Of a DNA stretch of 64,000 nt, positions 40,301 through 53,430 are shown piece by piece. Under the pieces are notes generated by a model, which searched no databases, was not told where the DNA came from, and saw only the letters and a list, made by a program, of their open reading frames with translations. Location of the stretch: positions 124,001 through 188,000 of the forward strand of contig NW_027473512.1 of assembly GCF_050947335.1 (NCBI RefSeq), given 5' to 3'. The first letter of the stretch is position 1, and every line of letters starts with the position of its first letter. Position numbers and translations under genes: made by a program. Source of the DNA: Megachile rotundata (Eukaryota > Arthropoda > Insecta > Hymenoptera > Megachilidae).

Positions 40301-43300
40301 ATTGTCATTGTAATATTGTGACTGTATGATTGTGATTGTATGATTGTGGTTGTATGATTCTGATTGTATGATTGTGATTGTATTATTGTGATTGTATGAT
40401 TGTGATTGTATGATTGTGATTGTATGATTGTAATTGTATGATTGTGATTGTATGATTGTGATTGTGTGATTGTGATTTTATGATTGTGATTGTATGATTG
40501 TGACGGTATGAGTGTGATTGTATGATTGTGATAGTATGATTGTTTTTGCATGATTGCGATTGGAGAATTGTGTTTGTATGATTGTTATTGTATGATTGTG
40601 GTTGTATGTTTGTGATTGTATTAATGTGGTTGTATTGTTGTGATTGTATGGTTGTGATTGTATGATTGTGATTGTATGATTGTGATTGTATGATTGTGAT
40701 TGTATGATTGCGATTGTATGATTGTGATTGCATGGTTGTGATTGCACGATTGTGATTGCACGATTGTGATTCTATGATTGTGATTGTACGATTGTGACTG
40801 TATGAGTGTGATTGTATGATTGTGATAGTATGATTGTGATTGTATGATTGTGATTGTATCAATGTTTTAGGGAGATTGTATTTATATGGTTGCGATTGTA
40901 TAATTGTTATTGTGTGATTGTGATTGTATGTTTGTGATTGTATCATTGTGATTGTATGGTTGTGATTGTATCATTGTGATTGTATGGTTGTGATTGTATG
41001 GTTGTGATTGTATGATTGTGACTGTATTATTGTGATCGTATGATTGTGATTGTATGATTGTTTTTGAGAGATTATATTTATATGATTGCGATTGTATGAT
41101 TGTGATTGAATGATTGTGATTGTATGACTGCGAGTGTGTGATTGTGATTGTATGAGTGTGATTGTATGATTGCGATAGTATGATTGTTATTGCATGATTA
41201 CGATTGCAGGATTGTGCTTGTATGATTGTGATTGTATGATTCTGGATTTATGAGTGTGATTGTATGTTTGCCATAGCATGAATGTTATTGCATGATTGCG
41301 ATTGCAGGATTGTGATTGTATGATGGTGATTGTATGACTGTGACTGTATTATTGTGATTGTATGATTGTGATTGTATGATGGTGATGGTATGATTATGAT
41401 TGTACGATTGTTTTTGTTTGATTGCGATTGTATGATTGTGGTTGTATGATTGTGATTGTATTATTGTGATTGTATGATTGTGATTGTATGATTGTGATTG
41501 AATGACTGCTTTTGAATGATTGTCATTGTAATATTGTGACTGTATGATTGTGATTGTATGATTGTGATTGTATGATTGTGATTGTATTATTGTGATTGTA
41601 TTATTGTGCTTCCATGATTGTGATTGTATGATTGTTATTGTATTAATGTGATTGAATTATTGTGCTTCTATGATTGTGATTGTATGATTGCGAATGTATG
41701 ATTGTGATTGTATGATTGTATTTGAATGATTGTGATTATATGATTGTGAGTGTATTATTGTGATTTTATGATTGTGTATGAGAGATTGTAAATGAATGAT
41801 TGCTATTTTATGGGTGTGACTGTATTACTGTGATTGTGAGTTTGTGATTCTGAGATTGTAATTGTATGACTGCCATTGTATGATCGTGATGGTATGATTG
41901 TGATTGTATGATTGTGATTGTATGATTGTGATTGTATAGTTGTGATTGTATGATTGTGACTGTATTATTGTGATTGTATGATTGTTTTTGGGGGATTATA
42001 TTTATATGATTGCGATTGTATGATTGTGATTGAATGATTGTGATTGTATAGTTGTGATTGTGTGATTGTGATTGTATGATTGTGATTGAATGACTGCTTT
42101 TGAATGATTGTCATTGTAATATTGTGACTATATGATTGTGATTGTATGATTGTGATTGTATGATTGTGATTGTATGATTGTGATTGTATGATTCTGATTG
42201 TATGATTGTGATTGTATGATTGTGATTGTATGATTGTGATTGTATGATTGTGATTTTATGATTGTGATTGTATGATTGTGATTTTATGATTGTGATTGTA
42301 TGATTGTGACGGTATGAGTGTGATTGTATGATTGTGATAGTATGATTGTTATTGCATGATTGCGATTGCAGAATTGTGTTTGTATGACTGTTATTGTATG
42401 ATTGTGGTTGTATGTTTGTGATTGTATTAATGTGATTGTATAGTTGTGATTGTGTGATTGTGATTGTATTATTGTGATTGTATGATTGCGATTGTATGAT
42501 TGTGATTGCATGGTTGTGTGCACGATTGTGATTGCACGATTGTGATTCTATGATTGTGATTGTATGATTGTGACTGTATGAGTGTGATTGTATGATTGTG
42601 ATTGTATGACTGTGATTGTATGATTGTGATTGTATGATTGTGGTCGCATGACTGGGATTGTTTGATTGTGATTGTATGATTGTGATTGTATGATTGTGAT
42701 TGTATGATTGTGATAGTATGATTGCGACTGCAGGATTGTGCTTGTATGATTGCAATTGTATGATTGTGGTTGTATGACTGTGATTGTATGATTGTGATTG
42801 TATGGTTATGTCTGTATTATTGTGATTGTATGATTGTGGTTGTATCAGTGTTTTTGGGAGATTGTATTTGTATGATTGCGATTGTATGATTGTGATTGAA
42901 TGATTGTGATTGTATGATTGTGATTGTATGATTGTGATTGTATGAGTGCGATTGTATGATTGCGATTTTATGACTGTGATTGTATGATTGTTGTTGTATG
43001 AATGCCAATGTATGATTGTGATTGTATGATAGTGATTGTATGATTGTGATTGTATGATTGTGATTGTATGATTGTGATTGTATGATTGTGATTGTATGAT
43101 TGTGATTGTAGGATTGTGATTGTATGATCGTGGTTGTGTGATTGTGATTCTGAGATTTTAATTGCATGGTTGTGATCGTGTGATAGTTATTGTATGATTG
43201 TGATTGTATGTTTGTTATTGTATTATTGTGATTGTATGGTTGTGATTGTATGGTTGTAATTGTATGATTGCGATTGTATGATCGTGATTGTATGATTGTG

Positions 43301-44260
43301 ATTGTATGATTGTGCTTGTATGATTGTGATTGTATGATTGTGATTGTATGATTGTGATTGTATCAATGTTTTTGGGAGATTGTATTCATATGATTGCGAT
43401 TGTATGATTGTGATTGAATGACTGTGATTGTATGATCGTGATTATATGACTGTGATTGTATGATAGTGATTGAATGATTGCGATTGTATGATTGTGATTG
43501 AATCACTGCTTTTGAATGTGTGTGATTGTATTACTGTGATTGTATGATTCTGATTGTATGATTGTGACCGTATGAGTGTGATTGTATGATTGTGATAGTA
43601 TGATTGTTATTGTATTATTGTGATTGTATGATTGTGATTGTATGATTGTGATTGTATGATTGTGATTGTATGATTGTGACGGTATGAGTGTGATTGTATG
43701 ATTGTGATAGTATGATTGTTATTGCATGATTGCGGTTGCAGAATTGTGTTGGTATGATTGGTGTTGTATGATTGTGATTGTATGTTTGTGATTGTATGGT
43801 TGTGATTGTATGGTTGTGATTGTATGATTGCTATTGTATGATTGCGACTGTATGATCGTGATTGTATGATTGTGATTGGATAGTTGTGATTGTGTGATTC
43901 TGATTGTATGATTGTGATTGTATGATTGCGATTGTATGATTGTGATTGCATGGTTGTGATTGTACGATTGTGATTGTACGATTGTGATTCTATGATTGTG
44001 ATTGTATGATTTTGACTGTATAAGTGTGATTGTATGATTGTGATTGTATGATTGTGATTGTATGATTGTGATTGTATGATTGTGATTGTATGATTGTGAT
44101 TGTATCAATGTTTTTAGGAGATTGTATTTATATGATTGCGATTGTATGATCGTGATTTTATGATTGTGATTGTATGATTGTGATTGTATGATTGTGATTG
44201 TATGATTGTGATTGTATGATTGTGATTGTATGATTGTGATTGTATGATTGTGACTGTATT
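37361..44260 (+). repeat. Most heterogeneous section of the 14-bp array
   Basis: Many block types follow each other in short pieces. TTGTGTATGAGAGATTG modules lie near 39.02 and 41.78 kb, and AGCATGAATGTTATTG at 39762 and 41274 (1512 apart). TGAATGACTGCTTTTGAATG occurs near 40.28, 41.50 and 42.09 kb. Odd variants such as TGATTGTTGTTGTA and TGAATGCCAATGTA occur near 43.0 kb. It has no full-length partner elsewhere in the window, so it is probably older or assembled from several exchanges. No gene. Confidence 0.7.
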
Positions 44261-46321
44261 ATTGCGGTTCTGTGATTGTGATTGTATGATTGTGATTGTA
44301 ATATTGTGATTGTATTTTTGTGCTTCTATGATTGTGATTGTATGATTGCAAATGTATGATTCTGATTGTATGATTGTATTTGATGATTGTGATTGTATGA
44401 TTGTGACTGTATTATTGTGATTTTATGATTGTGTATGGGAGAATGTAAATGTATGATTGCTATTTTATCTGAGTGATTGTATTATTGTGATTGTGAGTTT
44501 GTGATTCTGAGATTGTAATTGCATGATTGCGATTGTATGATCCTGATGGTATGATTGTTTTTGTATGATTGTGATTGTATGATTGTAATTGTATCATTGT
44601 AATTTTATGATTGCGATTGTATGATTGTAATTGTATGATTGTTTTTGTATGATTGCGATTGTATGATTATAACTGTATGATTGTGATCGTATTAGTGTGA
44701 TTGTATGATTGTGATTGTATGATTGTGATTATATGAATCTGATTGTATGATGGTGATTGTATGACTGTGACTGTATTATTGTGATTGTATGATTGTGATT
44801 GTATGATGGTGATTGTATGATTATGATCGTATGATTGTTTTTGTATGATTGTGATTGTATGATTGTGATTGTATGATTGTGATTGCATGATTGTGACTGT
44901 AATTGTGATTGTATGATTGTAATTGTATGACTGTGGTAGTATGACTGTGATTGTATGATTGTGACTGTATTATTGTGATTGTATGATTGTGATTGTATGA
45001 TTGTATGATTGTGATTGTATGATTGTGATTGTATCAATGTTTTTAGGAGATTGTATTTATATGATTGCGATTGTATGACCGTGATTTTATGATTGTGATT
45101 GTATGATTGTGATTGTATGATTGTGATTGTATGATTGTGATTGTATGATTGTGATTGTATGATTGTGACTGTATGACTGCGATTGTGTGATTGTGATTGT
45201 ATTGTTGTGAATGTATGATTGTGATTGTATGCTTGTGATTGTATGACTGCGATTGTATGATTGTGATTGTATTATTGTCTTTGGGAGATTGTATTTATAT
45301 GATTGCGATTGTATGATTGTTATTGTATGATTGTGATTGTATGATTGTGATTGTATGATTGCGATTGTATGATTGTGATTGTATGATTGTGATTGTATGA
45401 TTGTGATTGTATGTTTGTGATTGTATGTTTGTGATTGTATGATTGTGATAGTATGATTGCGACTGCAGGATTGTGCTTGTATGATTTCAGCTGTATGATT
45501 GTGATTGCATGATAGTGATTGTAATTGCGATTGTATGATTGTAATTGTATGACTGTGGTAGGATGATTGTGATTGTATGATTGTGATTGTATGATTGTGA
45601 CTGTATGACTGCGATTGTGTGATTGTGATTGTATTGTTGTGAATGTATGATTGTGATTGTATGCTTGTGATTGTATGACTGCGATTGTATGATTGTGATT
45701 GTATTATTGTCTTTGGGAGATTGTATTTATATGATTGCGATTGTATGATTGTTATTGTATGATTGTGATTGTATGATTGTGATTGTATGATTGCGATTGT
45801 ATGATTGTGATTGTACGATTGTGATTGTACGATTGTGATTGTACGATTGTGATCGTACGATTGTGATTGTACGATTGTGATTGTACGATTGTGATAGTAT
45901 GAGTGTGATTGTATGATTGTGACAGTATGAGTGTGATTGTATGATTGTGATAGTATGATTGTTATTGTATTATTGTGATTGTATGATTGTGATTGTATGA
46001 TTGTGATTGTATGATTGTGATTGTAGGACTGTGACAGTATGTTTCTGATTGTATGATTGTGATTGTATGATTGTGATTGTATGATTGCGATTGTATGATC
46101 GTGATTGTATGATTCTGATTTTATGCGTGTGATTGTATGATTGCGATAGCATGATTGTTATTGCATGATTGCGATTGCAGGATTGTGATTGTATGATGGT
46201 GATTGTATGACTGTGACTGTATAATTGTGATTTTATGATTGTGATTGTATGAGTGTGATTGTGTGATTGTGATTGTATGACTGCGATTGTATGATTGTGA
46301 TTGTATTATTGTGATTGCATT
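44261..46321 (+). repeat. Block F, copy 1 (2061 bp)
   Basis: Starts at ATTGCGGTTCTGTG and contains TGTATGGGAGAATGTAAATG (about 44.43 kb), GTGATTCTGAGATTG (44501), AGATTGTATTTATATG sections, TGTCTTTGGGAGATTG twice, a six-unit TACG run (45816) and GCGATAGCATGATTG. It is about 378 bases (27 monomers) longer than the next copy because of a repeated section around 45.37-45.78 kb. No gene. Confidence 0.85.
45816..45899 (+). repeat. TACG-monomer run, 6 units
   Basis: C every 14 bases from 45816 to 45886, fourth unit entered through GATCGTACG. Same six-unit structure at 47492 and 59873. Confidence 0.9.
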
Positions 46322-48003
46322 ATTGCGGTTCTGTGATTGTGATTGTATGATTGTGATTGTAATATTGTGATTGTATTTTTGTGCTTCTATGATTGTGATT
46401 GTATGATTGCAAATGTATGATTCTGATTGTATGATTGTATTTGATGATTGGGATTGTATGATTGTGACTGTATTATTGTGATTTTATGATTGTGTATGGG
46501 AGAATGTAAATGTATGATTGCTATTTTATCTGAGTGATTGTATTATTGTGATTGTGAGTTTGTGATTCTGAGATTGTAATTGCATGATTGCGATTGTATG
46601 ATCCTGATGGTATGATTGTTTTTGTATGATTGTGATTGTATGATTGTAATTGTATCATTGTAATTTTATGATTGCGATTGTATGATTGTAATTGTATGAT
46701 TGTTTTTGTATGATTGCGATTGTATGATTATAACTGTTATGATTGTGATCGTATTAGTGTGATTGTATGATTGTGAATTGTATGATTGTGATTATATGAA
46801 TCTGATTGTATGATGGTTGATTGTATGACTGTGACTGTATTATTGTGATTGTATGATTGTGATTGTATGATGGTGATTGTATGATTATGATCGTATGATT
46901 GTTTTTGTATGATTGTGATTGGTATGATTGTGATTGTATGATTGTGATTGCATGATTGTGACTGTAATTGTGATTGTATGATTGTAATTGTATGACTGTG
47001 GTAGTATGACTGTGATTGTATGATTGTGACTGTATTATTGTGATTGTATGATTGTGATTGTATGATTGTATGATGTGATTGTATGATTGTGATTGTATCA
47101 ATGTTTTTAGGAGATTGTATTTATATGATTGCGATTGTATGATCGTGATTTTATGATTGTGATTGTATGATTGCTGATTGTATGATTGTGATTGTATGAT
47201 TGTGATTGTATGATTGTGATTGTATGATTGTGATTGTATGATTTGTGATTGTATGATTGTGATTGTATGATTGTGACTGTATGACTGCGATTGTGTGATT
47301 GTGATTGTATTGTTGTGAATGTATGATTGTGATTGTATGCTTGTGATTGTATGACTGCGATGGTATGATTGTGATTGTATTATTGTCTTTGGGAGATTGT
47401 ATTTATATGATTGCGATTGTATGATTGTTATTGTATGATTGTGATTGTATGATTGTGATTGTATGATTGCGATTGTATGATTGTGATTGTACGATTGTGA
47501 TTGTACGATTGTGATTGTACGATTGTGATCGTACGATTGTGATTGTACGATTGTGATTGTACGATTGTGATAGTATGAGTGTGATTGTATGATTGTGACA
47601 GTATGAGTGTGATTGTATGATTGTGATAGTATGATTGTATTGTATTATTGTGAGTTGTATGATTGTGATTGTATGATTGTGATTGTATGATTGTGATTGT
47701 AGGACTGTGACAGTATGTTTCTGATTGTATGATTGTGATTGTATGATTGTGATTGTATGATTGCGATTGTATGATCGTGATTGTATGATTCTGATTTTAT
47801 GCGTGTGGATTGTATGAGATTGCGATAGCATGATTGTTATTGCATGATTGCGATTGCAGGATTGTGATTGATATGATGGTGATTTGTATGACTGTGACTG
47901 TATAATTGTGATTTTATGATTGTGATTGTATGAGTGTGATTGTGTGATTGTGATTGTATGGACTGCGATTGTATGATTGTGATTGTATTAGTGTGATTGT
48001 ATT
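46322..48003 (+). repeat. Block F, copy 2 (about 1682 bp), with many indels in its last three-quarters
   Basis: Same order of landmarks as copy 1: ATTGCGGTTCTGTG 46322, module 46562, TACG run 47492. From about 46736 the 14-base register is broken repeatedly by single-base gains and losses. See the separate entry for 46736-48735. Confidence 0.85.
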
Positions 48004-48735
48004 ATTGCGGTTCTGTGATTGTGATTGTATGATTGTGATTGTAATACTGTGATTGTATTTTTGTGCTTCTATGATTGTGATTGTATGATTGCAAATGTAT
48101 GATTCTGATTGTATGATTGTATTGATGATTGTGATTGTATGATTGTGACTGTATTATTGTGATTTTATGATTGTGTATGGGAGAATGTAAATGTATGATT
48201 GCTATTTATCTGAGTGATTGTATTATTGTGATTGTGAGTTTGCGATTCTGAGATTGTAATTGCATGATTGCGATTGTATGATCCTGATGGTATGATTGTT
48301 TTGTATGATGTGATTGTATGATTGTAATTGTATCATTGTAATTTTATGATTGCGATTGTATGATTGTAATTGTATGATTGTTTTTGTATGATTGCGATTG
48401 TATGATTATAACTGTATGATTGTGATCGTATTAGTGTGATTGTATGATTGTGATTGTATGATTGTGATTATATGAATCTGATTGTATGATGGTGATTGTA
48501 TGACTGTGACTGTATTATTGTGTATTGTATGATTGTGATTGTATGATGGTGATTGTATGATGGATGATCGTATGATTGTTTTTGTATGATTGTGATTGTA
48601 TGATTGTGATTGTATGATGTGATTGCATGATTGTGACTGTAATTGTGATGTATGATTGTAATTGTATGACTGTGGTAGTAAGGACTGTGATTGTATGATT
48701 GTGACTGTATTATTGTGATTGTATGATTGTGGATT
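46736..48735. other. Indel-rich patch, probable uncorrected assembly error
   Basis: Within 2 kb about two dozen 1-2-bp insertions or deletions break a register that otherwise holds for tens of kilobases. Examples: AACTGTTATG (46737), TGTGAATTG (46775), TGGTTGATTG (46817), ATTGGTATG (46921), ATTGCTGATTG (47174), GATTTGTG (47243), GTGAGTTG (47653), GTGTGGATTG (47808), TATGAGATTG (47816), GATATGATGG (47871), TATGGACTG (47961), GCTATTTATC (48204), AATTGTGATGTATG (48647), TGTGGATTG (48731). The corresponding sequences at 44.7-46.3 and 59.6-61.1 kb have none of them. They resemble long-read homopolymer and dinucleotide errors left where polishing reads could not be placed. Confidence 0.85.
47492..47575 (+). 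repeat. TACG-monomer run, 6 units (second F copy)
   Basis: Identical arrangement to the run at 45816, inside the indel-rich patch but itself in register. Confidence 0.9.
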
Positions 48736-49045
48736 GTATGATTGTATGATTGTGATTGTATGATTGTGATTGTATCAATGTTTTTAGGAGATTGTATTTA
48801 TATGATTGCGATTGTATGATCGTGATTTTATGATTGTGATTGTATGATTGTGATTGTATGATTGTGATTGTATGATTGTGATTGTATGATTGTGATTGTA
48901 TGATTGTGATTGTATGATTGTGATTGTATGATTGTGACTGTATGACTGCGATTGTGTGATTGTGATTGTATTGTTGTGAATGTATGATTGTGATTGTATG
49001 CTTGTGATTGTATGACTGCGATTGTATGATTGTGATTGTATTATT
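48004..49045 (+). repeat. Block F, copy 3 (partial)
   Basis: ATTGCGGTTCTGTG at 48004, module at 48242 (with TGCGATTCTG), and the following section up to TGTCTTTGGGAGATTG near 49046. From there the sequence continues into another block instead of a TACG run. Indels continue to about 48735, and after that the register is clean. Confidence 0.85.
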
Positions 49046-50562
49046 GTCTTTGGGAGATTGTATTTATATGATTGCGATTGTATGATTGTTATTGTATGAT
49101 TGTGATTGTATGATTGTGATTGTATGATTGCGATTGTATGATTGTGATTGTATGATTGTGATTGTATGATTGTGATTGTATGTTTGTGATTGTATGTTTG
49201 TGATTGTATGATTGTGATAGTATGATTGCGACTGCAGGATTGTGCTTGTATGATTTCAGCTGTATGATTGTGATTGCATGATAGTGATTGTAATTGCGAT
49301 TGTATGATTGTAATTGTATGACTGTGGTAGGATGACTGTGATTGTATGATAGTGATTGTATGATTGCGACTGTATGATTGGGATTGTATGATTGTGATTG
49401 TATTTTTGTGAATGTATGATTGTGATTGTATGTCTGTGATTGTATGATTGTTATTGTATGATTGTGACTGTATTATTGTGATTGTATGATTGTGATCGTA
49501 TCACTGTTTTTGGGAGATTGTATTTATATGATTGCGATTGTATGATGGTGATTGAATGATTGTGATTGTATGATTGTGATTGTATGATTGTGATTGTATG
49601 ATTGTGATTGTACGATTGTGATTGTACGATTGTGATTGTACGATTGCGATTGTATGATTGTGACTGTATTATTGTGATTGTATGATTGTGATCGTATCAC
49701 TGTTTTTGGGAGATTGTATTTATATGATTGCGATTTTATGATTGTGATTGTATGATTGTTGTTGTATGAATGCCATTGTATGATTATGATTGTATGATTG
49801 TGATTGTATGATTGTGATTGTAGGACTGTGACAGTATGTTTCTGATTGTATGATTGTGATTGTATGATTGTGATTGTATGATTGTGATTGTGTGATTGTG
49901 ATTCTATGATTTTAATTGCAAGGTTGTGATAGTATGACAGTGATTGTATGATTGTGATTGTATTATTGTGATTGTACGATTGTGATTGTACGATTGTGAT
50001 TGTACGATTGTGATTGTACGATTGCGATTGTATGATTGTGACTGTATGAGTGTGATTGTATGATTGTGACAGTATGATTGTGATTGTATGATTGTAATTG
50101 TATCAATGTTTTTAGGAGATTGTATTTGTATGATTGCGATTGTATGACTGTTATTGTATGATTGTGATTGTATGTTTGTGATTGTATTAGTGTGATTGTA
50201 TGGTTGTGATTGTATGGTTGTGATTGTATGATTGCGATTGTATGATCGTGATTGTATGATTGTGATTGTATGATTGTGATTGTATGATTGTGATTGTATC
50301 AATGTTTTTTGGAGATTGTATTTATATGATTGCGATTGTATGATTGTTATTGTATGATTGTGATTGTATGTTTGTGATTGTATTATTGTGATTGTATGGT
50401 TGTGATTGTATGGTTGTAATTGTATGATTGCGATTGTATGATCGTGATTGTATGATTGTGATTGTATTTTTGTGAATGTATGATTGTGATTGTATGTCTG
50501 TGATTGTATGATTGTGATTGTATGATTGTGACTGTATTATTGTGATTGTATGATTGTGATCG
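49046..50562 (+). repeat. Connecting block between F and D, no gene
   Basis: Contains GATTTCAGCTGTATG (about 49253), TATTTTTGTGAATG, two TATCACTGTTTTTGGGAG landmarks (about 49498 and 49689), short TACG runs (three units from 49613, four from about 49977) and AATGTTTTTTGGAGATTG (about 50305). It matches 61381-62897 at offset 12335. Confidence 0.8.
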
Positions 50563-51040
50563 TATCACTGTTTTTGGCAGATTGTATTTATATGATTGCG
50601 ATTGTATGATTGTGATTTTACGATTGTAATTGTATGATTGTAATTTTATGATTGCGATGGTATGATTGTAATTGTATGATTGTTTTTGTATGATTGCGAT
50701 TGTATGATTGTAATTGTATGATTGTTATTGTATGATTGTGATTATATGATTGTGACTGTATTACTGTGATTTTATGATTGTGTATGAGAGATTGTTAATG
50801 AATGATTGCTATTTTATGGGTGTGATTGTATTATTGTGATTGTGAGTTTGTGATTCTGAGATTGTAATTGTATGACTGCCATTGTATGATCGTGATGGTA
50901 TGATTGTTTTTGTATGATTGTGATTGTATGATTGTAATTGTATGATTGTGGTCGTATGACTGTGATTGTATGATTGTGATTGTATGATTGTGATTGTATG
51001 ATTGTGATTGTATGATTGTTTTTGGGAGATTGTATTTATA

Positions 51041-51222
51041 TGATTGTGATTGTATGATTGTGATTGTATGATTGTGATTGTATGATTGTGATTGTATGAT
51101 TGTGATTGTATGATTGTGATTGTATGATTGTGATTGTATGATTGTGATTGTATGATTGTGATTGTATGATTGTGATTGTATGATTGTGATTGTATGATTG
51201 TGATTGTATGATTGTGATTGTA
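51041..51222 (+). repeat. Thirteen perfect consensus monomers in a row
   Basis: Every unit from 51041 to 51222 is TGATTGTGATTGTA without change, and the next is TGATTCTGATTGTA. It is the longest perfect stretch I noticed. The partner near 63362-63529 has twelve units with one change (TGATTATG at 63418). Confidence 0.9.
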
Positions 51223-51600
51223 TGATTCTGATTGTATGATTGCGACTGTATGACTGCGATTGTGTGATTGTGATTGTATTGTTGTGAATGTATGATTGTG
51301 ATTGTATGCTTGTGATTGTATGACTGCGATTGTATGATTGTGATTGTATTATTGCCTTTGGGAGATTGTATTTATATGATTGCGATTGTATGATTGTTAT
51401 TGTATGATTGTGATTGTATGATTGTGATTGTATGATTGTGATTGTATGATTGCGATTGTATGATTGTGATTGTATGTTTCTGATTGTATGATTGTGATTG
51501 TATGATTGTGATTGTATGATTGTGATTGTGTGATTGTGATTCTATGATTTTAATTGCAAGGTTGTGATCGTATGACAGTGATTATATGATTGTGATTGTA

Positions 51601-51740
51601 CGATTGTGATTGTACGATTGTGATTGTACGATTGTGATTGTACGATTGTGATTGTACGATTGTGATTGTACGATTGTGATTGTACGATTGTGATTGTACG
51701 ATTGTGATTGCACGATTGTGATTGCACGATTGTGATTCTA
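51601..51740 (+). repeat. TACG-monomer run, 10 units
   Basis: C every 14 bases from 51601 to 51727, the last two entered as GCACGATTG. Left flank as in the other D copies. Right flank leads directly into block E copy 2. Confidence 0.9.
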
Positions 51741-53430
51741 TGATTGTGATTGTATGATTGTGACTGTATGAATGTGATTGTATGATTGTGATTGTATGAC
51801 TGTGATTGTATGATTGTGATTGTATGATTGCGATATTATGATTGTGACTGTATGACTGTGATTGTATGATTGTGGTCGCATGACTGGGATTGTATGATTG
51901 TGATTGTATGATTGCGACTGTATGATTGGGATTGTATGATTGTGATTGTATTTTTGTGAATGTATGATTGTGATGGTATGACTGTGATTGTATGATTGTG
52001 ATTGTATGATTGTGACTCTATTATTGTGATTGTATGATTGTGATTGTATCAATGTTTTTTGGAGATTGTATTTATATGATTGCGATTGTATGATTGTTAT
52101 TGTATGATTGTGATTGTATGTTTGTGATTGTATTATTGTGATTGTATGGTTGTGATTGTATGGTTGTAATTGTATGATTGCGATTGTATGATCGTGATTG
52201 TATGATTGTGATTGTATGATTGTGCTTGTATGATTGTGATTGTATGATTGTGATTGTATGACTGTGATTGTATCAATGTTTTTGGGAGATTGTATTCATA
52301 TGATTGCGATTGTGTGATTGTGATCGAATGATTGTGATTGTATGATCGTGATTATATGACTGTGATTGTATGATAGTGGTTGAATGATTGCGATTGTATG
52401 ATTGTGATTGAATGACTGCTTTTGAATGTTTGTGATTGTATTATTGTGATTGTATGATTGTGATTGTATGACTGTGATTGTATGATTGTGATTGTATGAT
52501 TGTGACCGTATGAGTGTGATTGTATGATTGAGATAGTATGGTTGTCATTGTATTATTGTGATCGTATGATTGTGATTGTATGAATGTGATTGTATGATTG
52601 TGATTGTATGGTTGTGATTGTATGATTGTGATTGTATGATTGCGATTGTATGATTGTGATTTTATGATTGTGATTGTATGATTGTGACCATATGAGTGTG
52701 ATTGTATGATTGCGATAGTATGATTGTGACTGTATGATTGTGATTGTATCAATGTTTTTGGGAGATTGTATTTATATGGTTGCGATTGTATGATTGTTAT
52801 TGTATGATTGTGATTGTATGTTTGTGATTGTATTATTGTGATTGTATGGTTCTGATTGTATGGTTCTGATTGTATGGTTGTGATTGTTTGATTGCGATTG
52901 TATGATCGTGATTGTATGATTATGATTTTATGAGTGTTATTGTATGATTGCGATAGCATGATTGTTATTGCATGATTGCGATTGCAGGATTGTGATTGTA
53001 TGGTGGTGATTGTATGACTGTGACTGTATAATTGTGATTTTATGATTGTGATTGTATGAGTGTGATTGTGTGATTGTGATTGTATGACTGCGATTGTATG
53101 TTTGTGATTGTATGTTTGTGATTGTATGATTGTGATAGTATGATTGCGACTGCAGGATTGTGCTTGTATGATTTCAACTGTATGATTGTGATTGTATGAT
53201 TGTGATTGCATGATGGTGATTGTAATTGCGATTGTATGACTGTAATTGTATGACTGTGGTAGGATGACTGTGATTGTATGATAGTGATTGTATGATTGCG
53301 ACTGTGTGATTGGGATTGTATGATTGTGATTGTATTTTTGTGAATGTATGATTGTGATTGTATGTCTGTGATTGTATGATTGTGATTGTATGATTGTGAC
53401 TGTATTATTGTGATTGTATGATTGTGATCG
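51714..53430 (+). repeat. Block E, copy 2, first part
   Basis: Partner of 32170-33873. Contains the longest stop-free minus-strand stretch of the window (52441-53436), which is simply a stretch of monomers without a stop-making variant and shows no start context, domain or non-repetitive segment. Confidence 0.85.

Larger units (their letters stand above)
50563..51740 (+). repeat. Block D, copy 2
   Basis: Same order as the copy at 28093, but it lacks the TTGTGCTTCTATG / GCAAATG section of about 100 bases present in copies 1 and 3, and has TTTTTGGCAG instead of TTTTTGGGAG near its start. It ends in a ten-unit TACG run. Copy 4 (62898) shares the loss. Confidence 0.85.
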
